Notes: generated from the letters alone by a model not told the origin. DNA of 64,000 bases from Clostridium sp. BNL1100 (GCF_000244875.1 NC_016791.1:3105001-3169000); one strand, 5' to 3'; counted from the stretch's first letter, positions 9,100 to 18,554 are shown. Made by a program: numbers and translations.

Positions 9100-9971
9100 T
9101 TTCCAACCCCTTTACCGTCTTTCTCTATATCTCTGTGTTCAATAACCACCCTATGCATTTTTTCTTCCAGTCTTCTATATATTTCATCCGCTATTGCAAC
9201 CGACCTGTGTCTTCCGCCTGTACAACCTATTCCGATGTCCAACTGGGATTTTCCCTCTTTTATATAGTTTGGAATCAGGAAATCCAGCATATCGTCCAGC
9301 TTTGATATAAACTCCTTTGTTTCCGAAGCAGTTAGTACGAATTCCTTAACCATCTGATCCTTTCCTGTCTGTTTCTTCATAGGAGCTATATAATAAGGGT
9401 TAGGTATAAACCTGACATCAAAAACAAGGTCGCAATCTGTTGGAATCCCATATTTAAATCCAAAGGATACCACATTGATTATTATCCCTTTAAAAGTTTT
9501 GCCTTCTAAAAATATACCGTTTATCTCCTGTTTGAGTTGTCTGGTTACTAGAGTCGATGTATCTATTATATAGTTTGCATTTGATTTTATGGTCTGAAGT
9601 GCTTTTCTTTCTTCCCTGATTCCCTTAATAAGGCGGCCTTCCGGTGATAAGGGATGCTGTCTTCTGCTTTCCTTATATCTTTTTACAAGAACATCGTCAT
9701 CTGCTTCAAGGAAAAGTATTTCATAGCTGAAACCCGATTCCTTGACCTCTGCTAAAGCAGGGAAAAGGTCGTGTAAAAGTTCACCGCCTCTAATATCTAT
9801 AACCAGAGCAATTTTTTCCATCTTGCCCTCGCTCTGGGCACTGATTTCGGCAAATTTGGGAATCAGTGCTGGAGGAAGGTTATCGACGCAGAAAAATCCT
9901 ATATCCTCTAAATATTTGGTAACAAGGCTTTTGCCCGCACCTGACATTCCCGTTACTATTACAAATCTCAT
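9096..9971 (-). CDS. rapZ: RNase adapter RapZ family nucleotide-binding protein
   Basis: A 291-residue P-loop protein of the RapZ/YvcJ family. The Walker A box is GMSGAGKS near the N terminus. The C-terminal domain carries the family signature [16 protein letters not shown]. In E. coli RapZ controls GlmZ decay, while in Firmicutes (YvcJ) the role is less clear. The ATG at 9971 follows GGGGGA. It lies between murB and yvcK and overlaps yvcK by 4 nt. Confidence 0.93.
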   Translation of the reverse strand: MRFVIVTGMSGAGKSLVTKYLEDIGFFCVDNLPPALIPKFAEISAQSEGKMEKIALVIDIRGGELLHDLFPALAEVKESGFSYEILFLEADDDVLVKRYKESRRQHPLSPEGRLIKGIREERKALQTIKSNANYIIDTSTLVTRQLKQEINGIFLEGKTFKGIIINVVSFGFKYGIPTDCDLVFDVRFIPNPYYIAPMKKQTGKDQMVKEFVLTASETKEFISKLDDMLDFLIPNYIKEGKSQLDIGIGCTGGRHRSVAIADEIYRRLEEKMHRVVIEHRDIEKDGKGVGK

Positions 9972-10007
9972 CCTAATCCCCCAAATCTTTTGTATGTGTA
10001 ATCTTTA

Positions 10008-10952
10008 TTAGTTAAAGTCTCCTATAATCCTTAGTTCAGGCTCTAACTGAACTCCAAATTTCTCATCAACCGTACTCTGTATGTGCTTTATCAAGGCTAA
10101 AACATCACTACATGTAGCGCCTCCCCGATTTATAATGAAGCCGCTGTGTTTATCTGATATTTGTGCCCCTCCAATCCCAAAACCTCTAAGTTCACTATCG
10201 TCAATAAGCTTACCCACAAAATATCCCTGGGGTCTTTTGAAGACACTCCCTGCACTGGGCCATTCCAAAGGCTGCTTATCCCTTCGCTTAAAATTGAACT
10301 CATCCATTTTTTCCTTTATTTTTAAGCTGTCACCCTTCTGAAGCTTTAATCTTGTTTTGAGAACTATCCCCTTTGATTTCTGTATGATACTGTTTCTATA
10401 GGAAAAACAATGTTCATCCCCGATTATCGTCCTGATATTCCCCTCTCGATCCATGTATTCGGTCTGGTGAACAACCATACACATTTCACCTATATAGGCT
10501 CCTGCATTCATAGTTACGGCCCCGCCCACAGTACCTGGGATTCCTTCAGCAAATTCCAGCCCTGTAAGTGAATATTCAAGTGCCAGTTTAGATGCCTTTG
10601 AAACAAGTATTCCTGCTTCAAGCTCGATTGTATCATTGTCAACCTTGAAGGCTGCCATATTGTCATATATTTTAATTACAACGCCCCTGATTCCCTGGTC
10701 TGACACCAGCAGATTAGTACCGTTTCCCATAACCATAAATGGGACATTGGATTTCATGCACTCTCTTACAATGTTTACTAGCTGAGTGCTGTTTTTGGGA
10801 TAAGTCATTATATCAGCAGGCCCGCCTATTTTAAAGGAGGTATGATTAGACATAGGTTCATTAACTGACACTCCGTCCTTTCCGGTAACAGAAACTAGCT
10901 TCTGAACAAACTCCTCATTCTGTAATATAACGCATTCCTCCTTCTCTAGCAT
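10008..10952 (-). CDS. murB: UDP-N-acetylenolpyruvoylglucosamine reductase
   Basis: A 314-residue FAD-dependent MurB, which reduces UDP-GlcNAc-enolpyruvate to UDP-MurNAc in peptidoglycan synthesis. The FAD-binding segment (VMGNGTNLLVSD, GLEFAEGIPGTVGGAVTMNAGA), SYRNSII and the catalytic-serine segment WPSAGSVFKRP are present. The start is uncertain. The ATG at 10952, 2 nt after the PHP gene, has no visible ribosome site, while a strong AGAAGGAGG lies inside the first codons with no ATG, GTG or TTG at the right distance in frame. Confidence 0.93.
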   Translation of the reverse strand: MLEKEECVILQNEEFVQKLVSVTGKDGVSVNEPMSNHTSFKIGGPADIMTYPKNSTQLVNIVRECMKSNVPFMVMGNGTNLLVSDQGIRGVVIKIYDNMAAFKVDNDTIELEAGILVSKASKLALEYSLTGLEFAEGIPGTVGGAVTMNAGAYIGEMCMVVHQTEYMDREGNIRTIIGDEHCFSYRNSIIQKSKGIVLKTRLKLQKGDSLKIKEKMDEFNFKRRDKQPLEWPSAGSVFKRPQGYFVGKLIDDSELRGFGIGGAQISDKHSGFIINRGGATCSDVLALIKHIQSTVDEKFGVQLEPELRIIGDFN

Positions 10953-10954
10953 AT

Positions 10955-11677
10955 CTATTTTTCAATACGTTTTTTCCTTTCGGAGAGATAATTTTCCATC
11001 TTCTCAACAGAAGTAGTAACAACCAGATCTTCCGGCATCTCCACTTCCTTTAAAATCTTCATGACATTATCAAACCTGCCAATATTAAAGCTTATGTGAG
11101 CGTCTGTCCCTGTTGTTATCCTTACACCGTATTTTTTACACATTCGTGCTATGTCCCTGCAATTCCCTTCACTTCCCTTGCGCACATTAAAGGAATGGTT
11201 GTTCAGTTCAATAAGCTTGCCGTAATCCTTAGCTGTTTTAACAACCTTCTCAATGTCTATCTGGAATTGGGGATTTCCCGGATGAGCAAAAATATCTATA
11301 TATGGATTTTTTAATATTTCAATGGCTGCATTGGTATGATTTTCAATCGTAGAAGGTTCTATACAGATATCATGAAAGCTGGCAAGAACCAGCTCCAACT
11401 TTTTTAAATATCTCTCCGGCAAATCAACCGTACCATTATAATCCGTTATGTTTAATTCTATACCACGAACAATCCTTACCCCATACAATATATCCGGTAT
11501 GATTTCAAGATTCCCGAAATGATAGAGAAATGGAGCTCCCTTCATTGCCGGACCGTGATCGGAAATATTAATCATGCGAATTCCATTTGTATAAGCCTCT
11601 TTGGCGTTTTCCTGAACTGTACTGTATGCGTGTCCACTTGAAACTGTATGTGTGTGCGTATCAACTACTATATTCAA
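10955..11677 (-). CDS. PHP-domain phosphoesterase (YcdX-like)
   Basis: A 240-residue PHP-family metal-dependent phosphoesterase. Motif I is VDTHTHTVSSGHAY at the N terminus. Other metal ligands are likely in ISDHGPAM, GIELNITD, HPGNP and the C-terminal TGTDAH. The start is a TTG at 11677 with GGAGG 8 nt upstream. Tight spacing with hprK (34 nt) and murB (2 nt) places it in the same operon. The substrate cannot be told from sequence. Confidence 0.85.
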   Translation of the reverse strand: MNIVVDTHTHTVSSGHAYSTVQENAKEAYTNGIRMINISDHGPAMKGAPFLYHFGNLEIIPDILYGVRIVRGIELNITDYNGTVDLPERYLKKLELVLASFHDICIEPSTIENHTNAAIEILKNPYIDIFAHPGNPQFQIDIEKVVKTAKDYGKLIELNNHSFNVRKGSEGNCRDIARMCKKYGVRITTGTDAHISFNIGRFDNVMKILKEVEMPEDLVVTTSVEKMENYLSERKKRIEK

Positions 11678-11711
11678 TGATCCTACCTCCCCAGCCGGGT
11701 TTTAAATGTAT

Positions 11712-12638
11712 TTATAAATCTTTATTTATATTTCCAAGTACTCTTTCGCTAAGAGCTTTTGCAGCATTGTATCCCATTTTCTTCTGTCGGTTGTTCATGG
11801 CAGCTACCTCTACTATAATTGCCAGATTTCTTCCGGGGCTAACCGGAATATTAAGACAAGGCACTGCAAGACCCAATATTTCTGTAAATTCATCTTCAAG
11901 ACCAAGTCTGTCATATATTTTCTTATCGTTCCAATGTTCAAGCTTTATTACAAGGTTTATATTCTCTGTCATTTTAACGGAACCTACGCCATAAAGGTTT
12001 TTTACATCAAGAATACCGATACCTCTTATCTCTATAAAGTGACGTATTATATCAGGAGCAGTACCTACAAGGGTCTTATCCGAAACCTTTCTGACTTCGA
12101 CATTATCATCGGCTACAAGCCTGTGTCCTCTTTTTACCAGTTCCAGAGCTATTTCACTTTTTCCAACTCCACTTTCTCCAAGTATCAGTATACCTTCACC
12201 GTATACTTCTACAAGCACGCCGTGCATACTTGTTCTTGGTGCAAGCTGAAGATTCAGATATCTTATTACACCGCTCATAAATCTGGATGTTACATCATCT
12301 GTCCTTAAAACAGGAATGTTATATTTACGGCCTACTTCTATCATTTCAGGGAAAACCCCTAATCCTCTTGCTACAACCATACACGGGAATCCGCATTTAA
12401 AGAAGTTATCCAGTCTCTTATACCGTTCTTCCTCTGTTAGCTGCATCAAGTAGGCAGTTTCACCTTTACCGATTATCTGCATTCTATCTGTTCCAAAATA
12501 TTCCATATATCCGGCAAGCTGTAATCCCGGCCTGTTCACATCGGCTGATGAGATTTCCACATTCTCGTAGTCCGGGGTCCCGGTTAATTCTTCAAGCTGA
12601 AACTCTTCCATTATCTCTCTTATGGTTACAGAAAACAT
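11712..12638 (-). CDS. hprK: HPr kinase/phosphorylase
   Basis: The protein is 308 residues from the ATG at 12638, which has GAGGTG about 6 nt upstream. A GTG three codons earlier is possible. HprK phosphorylates HPr on Ser46 and thereby controls carbon catabolite repression in Firmicutes. The Walker A box [11 protein letters not shown] and the HprK signature [19 protein letters not shown] are both seen. It leads a run of tightly packed genes that includes murB, rapZ and yvcK. Confidence 0.95.
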   Translation of the reverse strand: MFSVTIREIMEEFQLEELTGTPDYENVEISSADVNRPGLQLAGYMEYFGTDRMQIIGKGETAYLMQLTEEERYKRLDNFFKCGFPCMVVARGLGVFPEMIEVGRKYNIPVLRTDDVTSRFMSGVIRYLNLQLAPRTSMHGVLVEVYGEGILILGESGVGKSEIALELVKRGHRLVADDNVEVRKVSDKTLVGTAPDIIRHFIEIRGIGILDVKNLYGVGSVKMTENINLVIKLEHWNDKKIYDRLGLEDEFTEILGLAVPCLNIPVSPGRNLAIIVEVAAMNNRQKKMGYNAAKALSERVLGNINKDL

Positions 12639-12754
12639 CTGAAACACCTCAATTCGTTGTATATTAGGCTAACGCAATACACTTGTTTTCTTCTTTTTGA
12701 TACATACCTTATTATTATATTATAATGGAGATAAAAAGGAAATGGGCTGGAGCA

Positions 12755-12792
12755 AAACTGTGCTTTGGCCGTATGTTTCAGCCAAAGCACCA
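12755..12792 (-). terminator. Terminator downstream of the pyrophosphatase gene
   Basis: The 10-nt arms GTGCTTTGGC (12760-12769) and GCCAAAGCAC (12781-12790) pair perfectly around an 11-nt loop. On the minus strand a short T run follows. It lies 21 nt after the hppA stop and separates hppA from hprK. Confidence 0.65.
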
Positions 12793-12810
12793 ACTGTATT
12801 TATGTTCCCT

Positions 12811-15252
12811 CTAGTTTTTCTTGTCTATCCTCATTCTATAGAAGGATCTCCATACAAAGAATAATGCACATACCAAAAATACTAACCCCACATAAGGTGC
12901 AGCATCCTTGAAGGTATCTGAAATAGCTATTTCCATTGCCAGCAGGCCAAAAAGAGTAGTAAATTTGATTATCGGGTTAAGAGACACAGAAGAAGTATCC
13001 TTAAAGGGGTCTCCTACCGTATCTCCTACTACCGTGGCATCATGAAGAGGTGTACCCTTCTGCTGCAAATCCACTTCAACCACCTTTTTAGCATTATCCC
13101 AGCACCCTCCGGCATTTGCCATAAATATTGCCTGATACAGACCGAAAACTGCTATAGACATCAGATATGACACAAAAAGTGCTACCGAATCATTTCCTGA
13201 TTTTGGAGAAGACAAAAATGCAAACGCCAACGAAAATGAGAAGATTGCCACAAAAATATTGAGCATTCCTTTTTGCGCATATTGTGTGCAAATTTTTACA
13301 ACCTCTTTAGATTTCTCCACAGCTGCTTTTGAACTGGCATCCTCATCCAGCTGTATGTTTTTCTTTATATATTCTACTGCCCTGTAAGCGCCTGTTGAGA
13401 CAGCCTGAGTAGAAGCTCCCGTAAACCAGTAGATTACAGCTCCACCGCAGAGAAAGCCAAGAATAGTGAAAGGATTAAGCAGGTTTAATATTTCCTCAGG
13501 TTTGACTCCAAGAGTGTCCTTAATCACCAGTATCAGTGAAAAAATCATTGTTGTGGCCCCAACTACTGCGGTACCTATCAATACCGGTTTTGCTGTTGCC
13601 TTGAAGGTATTGCCCGCTCCGTCATTTGCCTCCAGATAATACTTTGCTTTTTCAAAGTCAGGCGTAAAACCAAAGTCTTTTTCTATCTCGAGATCAATTT
13701 CAGGTATAGATTCTATTAATGATAACTCATATATAGATTGGGCATTATCCGTAACAGGCCCATAGCTGTCAACTGCAATGGTAACAGGCCCCATACCTAA
13801 AAATCCGAATGCCACCAAACCGAAAGCGAATATTGAGGGGTAACTCATTATATCTGCCAGCCCAATCCTGCTTGCAATATAAGCTGCAAACATCAGAACA
13901 ATGAAAACCATGCCCTTCCAGAAGGCACTAAAATTACCGGCTACAAGTCCGGAAAGGATATTAAGGGATGGTCCTCCTTCTCTGGAGGCTGTAACCGTTT
14001 CCTTTACATGAACTGATTTGGGACTTGTAAATATCTTTGTAAACTCAGGTATAAGCGCAGCTCCCAGAGTTCCGCAGCTTATTATTAAAGATAAGACAAG
14101 CCATAATCCGTCTGAAGTATCGTTTGTTAAGGTTCCCGGGCCTATCATAATAAAGCTTGTCAGGAAGGTTGCTATTATTGACAAAAAAGAAGTAATCCAG
14201 ACGAGGCTTGTCAGAGGCTTTTCAAAATCAATATTTTCACTGTTCCCGAATCTGATTTTACTGAGTAATTTGTTTATATAAAATGATGCTATTGAAGTTA
14301 TTATCATGAGAATGCGCATTGTAAATATCCATATGAGCATATGACTTTGAAGATTGCATGTTACAGCCAGCATAATAAATGTTATCAGCGCCACTCCTGT
14401 GACTCCGTAGGTCTCAAAGCCGTCCGCTGTAGGGCCTACACTGTCTCCCGCATTATCACCTGTGCAATCCGCTATAACACCCGGATTTCTTGGATCGTCC
14501 TCCTTGATTTTAAAAACAATTTTCATAAGATCAGATCCAATATCAGCTATCTTGGTAAAAATGCCTCCTGCTATACGCAATACGCTGGCTCCAAGGGATT
14601 CACCTATTGCAAATCCTATAAAACTTGCACCTGCCAGTTCACCGGGAACAAACCTCAGAATTATAAGCATCATAACAAGCTCAATGCAAATAAGGATTAC
14701 ACCTATACTCATTCCCGAATCAAGAGGTATAAAGAGCAGCTTCAAGGGTTTTCTCTCCAAGGAGGAAAAAGCCATTCTGCTGTTCGCCATGGTGTTCATC
14801 CTTATACCATACCACGCAACGCTGTACGAACCCAAAATACCTATTACAGTGAAGCACAGTATCAGAGCCACCCCTCCCGCTCCCTTATCCTGTAGGAAGC
14901 CAAAGTAGAAAGCAATGCATACTCCAATAAAAATGAGCAGTAAAGCCAGAAACTTCCCTTGCTGAACCAGATAGGTTCTGCAGGTTTGATAAATGGTATC
15001 TGCAACGTCCAACATGCTTTTATGTGCAGCAATTTTTTTTATCTTCAGGAATTGGAATACTCCGAATAACATACCCAACATACATACCAGTATTCCTATG
15101 TAGAGTATATTGTTCTGAATAGAGGATAGCGGCGGAGTTTTGAGATCCACCTCCCCTGCAAAAACAGAAAGAGGTGATAAAGCAACCATTATTGAACTTA
15201 TTAATAATACTCTCAATACCTTCTTCCACAACTTTTTATGCTGCGAATACAT
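12811..15252 (-). CDS. hppA: Membrane-bound ion-translocating pyrophosphatase (divergent type)
   Basis: The protein is 813 residues from the ATG at 15252 (AAAGGAGG just upstream) and has about 16 membrane segments. It couples PPi hydrolysis to H+ (or Na+) export. The PPi site is seen as DDPRNPGVIADCTGDNAGD, the second half as VTDNAQSIYELS, and the C-terminal half as GGCWDNAKK and HDATVVGDTVGDPFKDTS. At the K+-dependence site it reads GNTFKATAK rather than GNTTAAIGK, so Lys replaces the Ala of K+-dependent enzymes and K+-independence is likely. The C-terminal GPTADGFETYG segment marks a divergent branch. It has its own promoter and terminator. Confidence 0.92.
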   Translation of the reverse strand: MYSQHKKLWKKVLRVLLISSIMVALSPLSVFAGEVDLKTPPLSSIQNNILYIGILVCMLGMLFGVFQFLKIKKIAAHKSMLDVADTIYQTCRTYLVQQGKFLALLLIFIGVCIAFYFGFLQDKGAGGVALILCFTVIGILGSYSVAWYGIRMNTMANSRMAFSSLERKPLKLLFIPLDSGMSIGVILICIELVMMLIILRFVPGELAGASFIGFAIGESLGASVLRIAGGIFTKIADIGSDLMKIVFKIKEDDPRNPGVIADCTGDNAGDSVGPTADGFETYGVTGVALITFIMLAVTCNLQSHMLIWIFTMRILMIITSIASFYINKLLSKIRFGNSENIDFEKPLTSLVWITSFLSIIATFLTSFIMIGPGTLTNDTSDGLWLVLSLIISCGTLGAALIPEFTKIFTSPKSVHVKETVTASREGGPSLNILSGLVAGNFSAFWKGMVFIVLMFAAYIASRIGLADIMSYPSIFAFGLVAFGFLGMGPVTIAVDSYGPVTDNAQSIYELSLIESIPEIDLEIEKDFGFTPDFEKAKYYLEANDGAGNTFKATAKPVLIGTAVVGATTMIFSLILVIKDTLGVKPEEILNLLNPFTILGFLCGGAVIYWFTGASTQAVSTGAYRAVEYIKKNIQLDEDASSKAAVEKSKEVVKICTQYAQKGMLNIFVAIFSFSLAFAFLSSPKSGNDSVALFVSYLMSIAVFGLYQAIFMANAGGCWDNAKKVVEVDLQQKGTPLHDATVVGDTVGDPFKDTSSVSLNPIIKFTTLFGLLAMEIAISDTFKDAAPYVGLVFLVCALFFVWRSFYRMRIDKKN

Positions 15253-15289
15253 ATTTCCTCCTTTTACCATAAAGGTTAAAAAATCCTAT

Positions 15290-15318
15290 ATACTATTTTA
15301 TAGGCTATGTATTCTCAA
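15290..15318 (-). promoter_or_regulatory. Sigma-A-type promoter of hppA
   Basis: TTGAGA (15313-15318), a 17-nt spacer and TAGTAT (15290-15295) lie 37 nt before the hppA ATG. Spacing is ideal and each hexamer matches the consensus at four of six positions. Confidence 0.5.
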
Positions 15319-15385
15319 CATTCGGATTTTTATGAATTTCTTGCTGAAATAGCACGTACAAGCTTATTTCATGTTGACAAAGCAT

Positions 15386-15423
15386 AAAAAAAGAACTGTT
15401 TTCTAAGAAAACAGTTCTTTTTT
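15386..15423 (-). terminator. Rho-independent terminator of the tRNA-Gly pair
   Basis: The arms AAGAACTGTTTTC (about 15391-15403) and its complement (about 15408-15420) are flanked by A and T runs. The hairpin follows directly on the 3' end of tRNA-Gly(UCC). Confidence 0.8.
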
Positions 15424-15424
15424 A

Positions 15425-15498
15425 TGGAGCGGGTGATGGGAATCGAACCCACGCAATCAGCTTGGAAGGCTGATGTTCTACCATTGAACTACACCCGC
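15425..15498 (-). tRNA. tRNA-Gly (anticodon UCC)
   Basis: On the minus strand the gene reads GCGGGTGTAGTTCAATGGTA and ends in an encoded CCA. The acceptor stem GCGGGTG/CACCCGC, the D loop, the anticodon loop CTTCCAA and the T arm GGGTTCGATTCC are all present. It is cotranscribed with tRNA-Gly(GCC), 6 nt upstream, and followed by a terminator. Confidence 0.97.
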
Positions 15499-15504
15499 AA
15501 ATAG

Positions 15505-15579
15505 TGGAGCGGGTTACGAGATTTGAACTCGCGACTTTCACCTTGGCAAGGTGACACTCTACCGCTGAGTTAAACCCGC
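15505..15579 (-). tRNA. tRNA-Gly (anticodon GCC)
   Basis: On the minus strand the gene begins GCGGGTTTAACTCAGCGGTA and ends with CCA. The acceptor stem GCGGGTT/AACCCGC, anticodon loop CTTGCCAA and T arm GAGTTCAAATCTC are all present. It is the first gene after a perfect sigma-A promoter. Confidence 0.97.
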
Positions 15580-15598
15580 ATCACTGACTGCAAGAGAT

Positions 15599-15627
15599 AT
15601 TATACCGAGCAGCAACTGATTTGTCAA
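15599..15627 (-). promoter_or_regulatory. Consensus sigma-A promoter of the tRNA-Gly pair
   Basis: TTGACA (15622-15627), exactly 17 nt, then TATAAT (15599-15604): a perfect consensus promoter 20 nt before the first tRNA. This is expected for stable RNA genes. Confidence 0.92.
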
Positions 15628-15655
15628 CCCGTTTATTTAATAAAAGTAAATTTTT

Positions 15656-16384
15656 CTACATAAAAATCATTTTTATTATATAGTAAAAAACAGGTATGAA
15701 AACAGCCGGAAGTAAATTTCCTACATTTATCTTCTTAATCTCCAGAAGATTAATACCTATTGCAAATATTAATACTCCTCCTATAAGCGACATCTGAGAA
15801 ATTACAGCATCTGAAAGCCATGGTTTTATTACTCCAGAAAGCAGGGTTATTCCACCCTGATAAACAAATATAGGTATAGCCGAAAAAGCAACGCCAATTC
15901 CAAGCGTTGAAGCAAATACCAATGATGTTACCCCATCAAGAATAGATTTTGCAAACAATGTTGAAGGGTTACCGGAAAGACCGTCTTCCAGAGCCCCAAC
16001 TATAGCCATGGCACCTACACAGAAAACAAGGCTTGCAGTCACAAAACCGTCTGAAAAAGAGCCTCCTTTGTCAGGAATCCTTTTTTGAAACCATACTCCC
16101 AAATTTTCAAGCCTTTTTTCTATTTTCAAGAACTCACCCGTAAGACCGCCTATTACCAAGCTGAAAATCATAAGCATTATATACTGCCTGTCCAACTTAT
16201 TGCCATTGACTATGGTCACCATTTCCTTAATTGTACCCGATATTCCTATAAATACTACCGAAAGACCTATCGCCTGCATTACAATCTTTTTATACTTTTC
16301 CGGTATACCATTTCTAAGTACTGTCCCTGCCAATCCCCCAACTATTACAGCGCCTGCATTTACAATTGTACCAATTCCAGTCAT
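15656..16384 (-). CDS. DUF554 family membrane protein
   Basis: A 242-residue, roughly seven-helix membrane protein of the YdfK/YqgA (DUF554) family. It starts with GTIVNAGAVIVGGLAGTVLRNG and contains FVTASLVFCVGAMAIVGALEDGLSG, both typical of the family. Its function is not established; a transport role is likely. It lies 10 nt downstream of the tRNA nucleotidyltransferase gene, so the two are probably cotranscribed. Confidence 0.85.
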   Translation of the reverse strand: MTGIGTIVNAGAVIVGGLAGTVLRNGIPEKYKKIVMQAIGLSVVFIGISGTIKEMVTIVNGNKLDRQYIMLMIFSLVIGGLTGEFLKIEKRLENLGVWFQKRIPDKGGSFSDGFVTASLVFCVGAMAIVGALEDGLSGNPSTLFAKSILDGVTSLVFASTLGIGVAFSAIPIFVYQGGITLLSGVIKPWLSDAVISQMSLIGGVLIFAIGINLLEIKKINVGNLLPAVFIPVFYYIIKMIFM

Positions 16385-16394
16385 AACCTCTCCC

Positions 16395-17741
16395 CTACTT
16401 CATACGCTTCTTCGCAAGTTCCAATAATTTTTGTTTTTCATTAAGCTCCGGACATTCCAATACACAATCGCATAAATAATCCAGCATTTCTCGTATTTCT
16501 ATGCCGGGTTTCATTCCAAGCAAAAGTATCAGATCATCTCCGTTGACAGCCATATCTTTTTTGTTCAAGCACTGCTGTTCACTTTTTATGTCTGAATAAA
16601 TCTTATCTATTTTTATCCATTTTATAATCCGCTCCGGAAGAAAATCCGGATTCTGAGCCATTTTATCGGCCTTCTGGACCTTCAGCAATAATGGAAACAA
16701 TTCATCACCAATTTTATTTACTGCCTTTCTTATAGATTTTGGAGTATCCTCTATATCCATATCGTGGTGTTTTACAAGCAAAACAATCTTTTTTATTGAT
16801 TCCTTGTCAAATCTCAACCGATTAAGTACTTTTTCCGCAATTTGACTGCTTACTGCCTGATGCCCGTAAAAATGATCTATTCCTTTGGCATCAGTTGTTT
16901 TTCTTGGTGGTTTACCCACATCATGCAGAAGCATTGTCCACCTGAGAATATGATCATTATCAATACTTTTTACCGCATACATTGTGTGGTCTGCTACATT
17001 GTAAACATGATAAGGATTTATCTGTTCAGTTTTATAGCACCTCTCAAACTCAGGAAGAATATATGGCAATAGACCTGTCTGGTGCAGATAGTTGAAATGT
17101 AAAGGATTCTCTGATACCAACGTTTTATTCAGCTCATCCCTTATCCTCTCACTGCTAATATTGGCTATAAGTGCCGAATTGTTTTTTATAGCTTCAAATG
17201 TAGCTTCTTCAATGGAAAACCCCAGCTGTGCACTGAATCTTATTGCCCGCATCATACGCAAAGCATCTTCCCGGAACCTCTGCTCGGGGTCACCAACCGC
17301 TTTTATAACTTGCTTTTTTAAATCCTGTAAACCGCCGAAAAAATCAACTAGACCGTGCTCAGGATGATATGCCATGGCATTAATAGTAAAATCCCTTCTT
17401 GCCAAATCCTCTCTAAGACTGGATGTAAACTCAACCTTTTCCGGCCGGCGAAAATCTTTGTAATCTCCATCTATCCTATATGTTGTAACTTCCAAACTCA
17501 TTTCTCCTGCAAGTACAGTAACTGTACCATGCTTTATCCCTGTATCATAGGTTTTGTCAAATAATTTCTTTATATCAGCAGGTAATGCATTTGTTGTTAT
17601 GTCCCAATCATAGGGTGCCTTGCAAAGGATACTATCTCTTACGCAGCCTCCCACAAAATAAGCTTCGTAGCCGGCTTCGTTAAGCTTTTTTATAACATAT
17701 CCCGCATTTTCGGGGAACTCAAATTTTTCACATAAATTCAT
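16395..17741 (-). CDS. cca: CCA-adding tRNA nucleotidyltransferase
   Basis: A 448-residue class II nucleotidyltransferase. The catalytic head has FVGGCVRDSIL, the carboxylates in YDWDITTNA, and the RRDFTINAMAYHP segment. An HD domain (MLLHDVGKPPRKTTD) follows in the second half. It adds or repairs the 3' CCA of tRNAs. A poly(A) polymerase role cannot be excluded by sequence alone. AAAGGT lies upstream of the ATG at 17741. Two tRNA genes with encoded CCA lie just downstream. Confidence 0.9.
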   Translation of the reverse strand: MNLCEKFEFPENAGYVIKKLNEAGYEAYFVGGCVRDSILCKAPYDWDITTNALPADIKKLFDKTYDTGIKHGTVTVLAGEMSLEVTTYRIDGDYKDFRRPEKVEFTSSLREDLARRDFTINAMAYHPEHGLVDFFGGLQDLKKQVIKAVGDPEQRFREDALRMMRAIRFSAQLGFSIEEATFEAIKNNSALIANISSERIRDELNKTLVSENPLHFNYLHQTGLLPYILPEFERCYKTEQINPYHVYNVADHTMYAVKSIDNDHILRWTMLLHDVGKPPRKTTDAKGIDHFYGHQAVSSQIAEKVLNRLRFDKESIKKIVLLVKHHDMDIEDTPKSIRKAVNKIGDELFPLLLKVQKADKMAQNPDFLPERIIKWIKIDKIYSDIKSEQQCLNKKDMAVNGDDLILLLGMKPGIEIREMLDYLCDCVLECPELNEKQKLLELAKKRMK

Positions 17742-17830
17742 ACATATACCTTTTTAACGTATTTTAATAATTAATAGTAATTGTATCACAATATTCAATT
17801 TCTGATACATAATAACTTATATACTTTGCT

Positions 17831-18205
17831 TCATATACTATTATGTACAAAGGCTGTGACAGCTTCAAGAGGAATCTCTGCGATTGTCCCGATTGTTTGG
17901 TTGTAAGGACAAATAGTGCAAAACAGAAAATTAACTCTCTTCCCGCTACAAGAATTTCCCAAGGAACATTCCGGCGGTGCAGACGGCAGTATTAAAAGTT
18001 TTAAGTATGCGTCCGTTTGAAGTAGCAAAACACCTGTAAATCCGTTCCCGGCAGCTCCTCCTGAATTGACAAATACGGTTACCGTCTGTCCCTCATATTC
18101 TCGATAATTTATATGTTGCTTTTTTATACATGGACTTTTCTCAGGAACTATAATTTGTACTTTTTCTGATTTGGCCTTACTTCTCTTTCTTTGGGTTAAA
18201 CTCAT
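17831..18205 (-). CDS. Hypothetical Cys-containing protein, 124 residues
   Basis: I do not recognise this protein. It has a very basic N terminus (about residues 1-20, KRSKAKSEK), a middle part with Gly/Ala-rich VFVNSGGAAGNGFTGVLLL and a cluster of cysteines (SLGNSCSGKRVNFLFCTICPYNQ). There is no signal peptide or clear membrane helix. A good GGAGG precedes the ATG at 18205. It is divergent from the 39-residue membrane ORF at 18384 and separate from cca. A spore-surface or nucleic-acid-binding role is possible but unsupported. Confidence 0.6.
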   Translation of the reverse strand: MSLTQRKRSKAKSEKVQIIVPEKSPCIKKQHINYREYEGQTVTVFVNSGGAAGNGFTGVLLLQTDAYLKLLILPSAPPECSLGNSCSGKRVNFLFCTICPYNQTIGTIAEIPLEAVTAFVHNSI

Positions 18206-18383
18206 ACATGCCTCCGTTTACCTTAAAGAGTTTTATATCTTATTATATTTTCTTTAACGTATAATGCTAATCAAAAATTAAAAGATGTGTAACACAATTT
18301 ATCAGCAATGAATACTATGTTATTAGCCATTTAGTTACCAAGCTAAAAATTTAACATTAATCTTTGGAGGGAGTTGTGTACCT

Positions 18384-18503
18384 ATGTCTGACAAGAAAGG
18401 TTTCTTAGGTGGATTTAACGGCTGTATCGATGAAAGAGTAATTTTCGCTCTTATTATTATCTTTATTATCAGCGTCTGTTGCGGAAATAAGCATGACTGC
18501 TAA
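18384..18503 (+). CDS. 39-residue Cys-rich membrane mini-protein
   Basis: Reading from the ATG at 18384 gives MSDKKGFLGGFNGCIDERVI, then a hydrophobic run (FALIIIFIISVCCG) and a short NKHDC tail. It is a single-span peptide with four cysteines. GGAGGG lies 12 nt upstream, a long spacing, and a strong terminator follows directly, so it looks like a real monocistronic unit. Similar tiny hydrophobic Cys/Gly proteins occur in spore-formers, but I cannot assign a family. Confidence 0.6.
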   Translation: MSDKKGFLGGFNGCIDERVIFALIIIFIISVCCGNKHDC

Positions 18504-18506
18504 TGA

Positions 18507-18546
18507 AAATGGCCTAAGGAGCTACATAAGCTTCTTAGGCCATTTT
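18507..18546. terminator. Bidirectional terminator between the mini-protein and terC
   Basis: The arms AAAATGGCCTAAG and CTTAGGCCATTTT are complementary, with A and T runs on both flanks. It serves the plus-strand 39-residue ORF and the minus-strand terC gene, which converge here. Confidence 0.85.
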
Positions 18547-18554
18547 AAGCTTTT

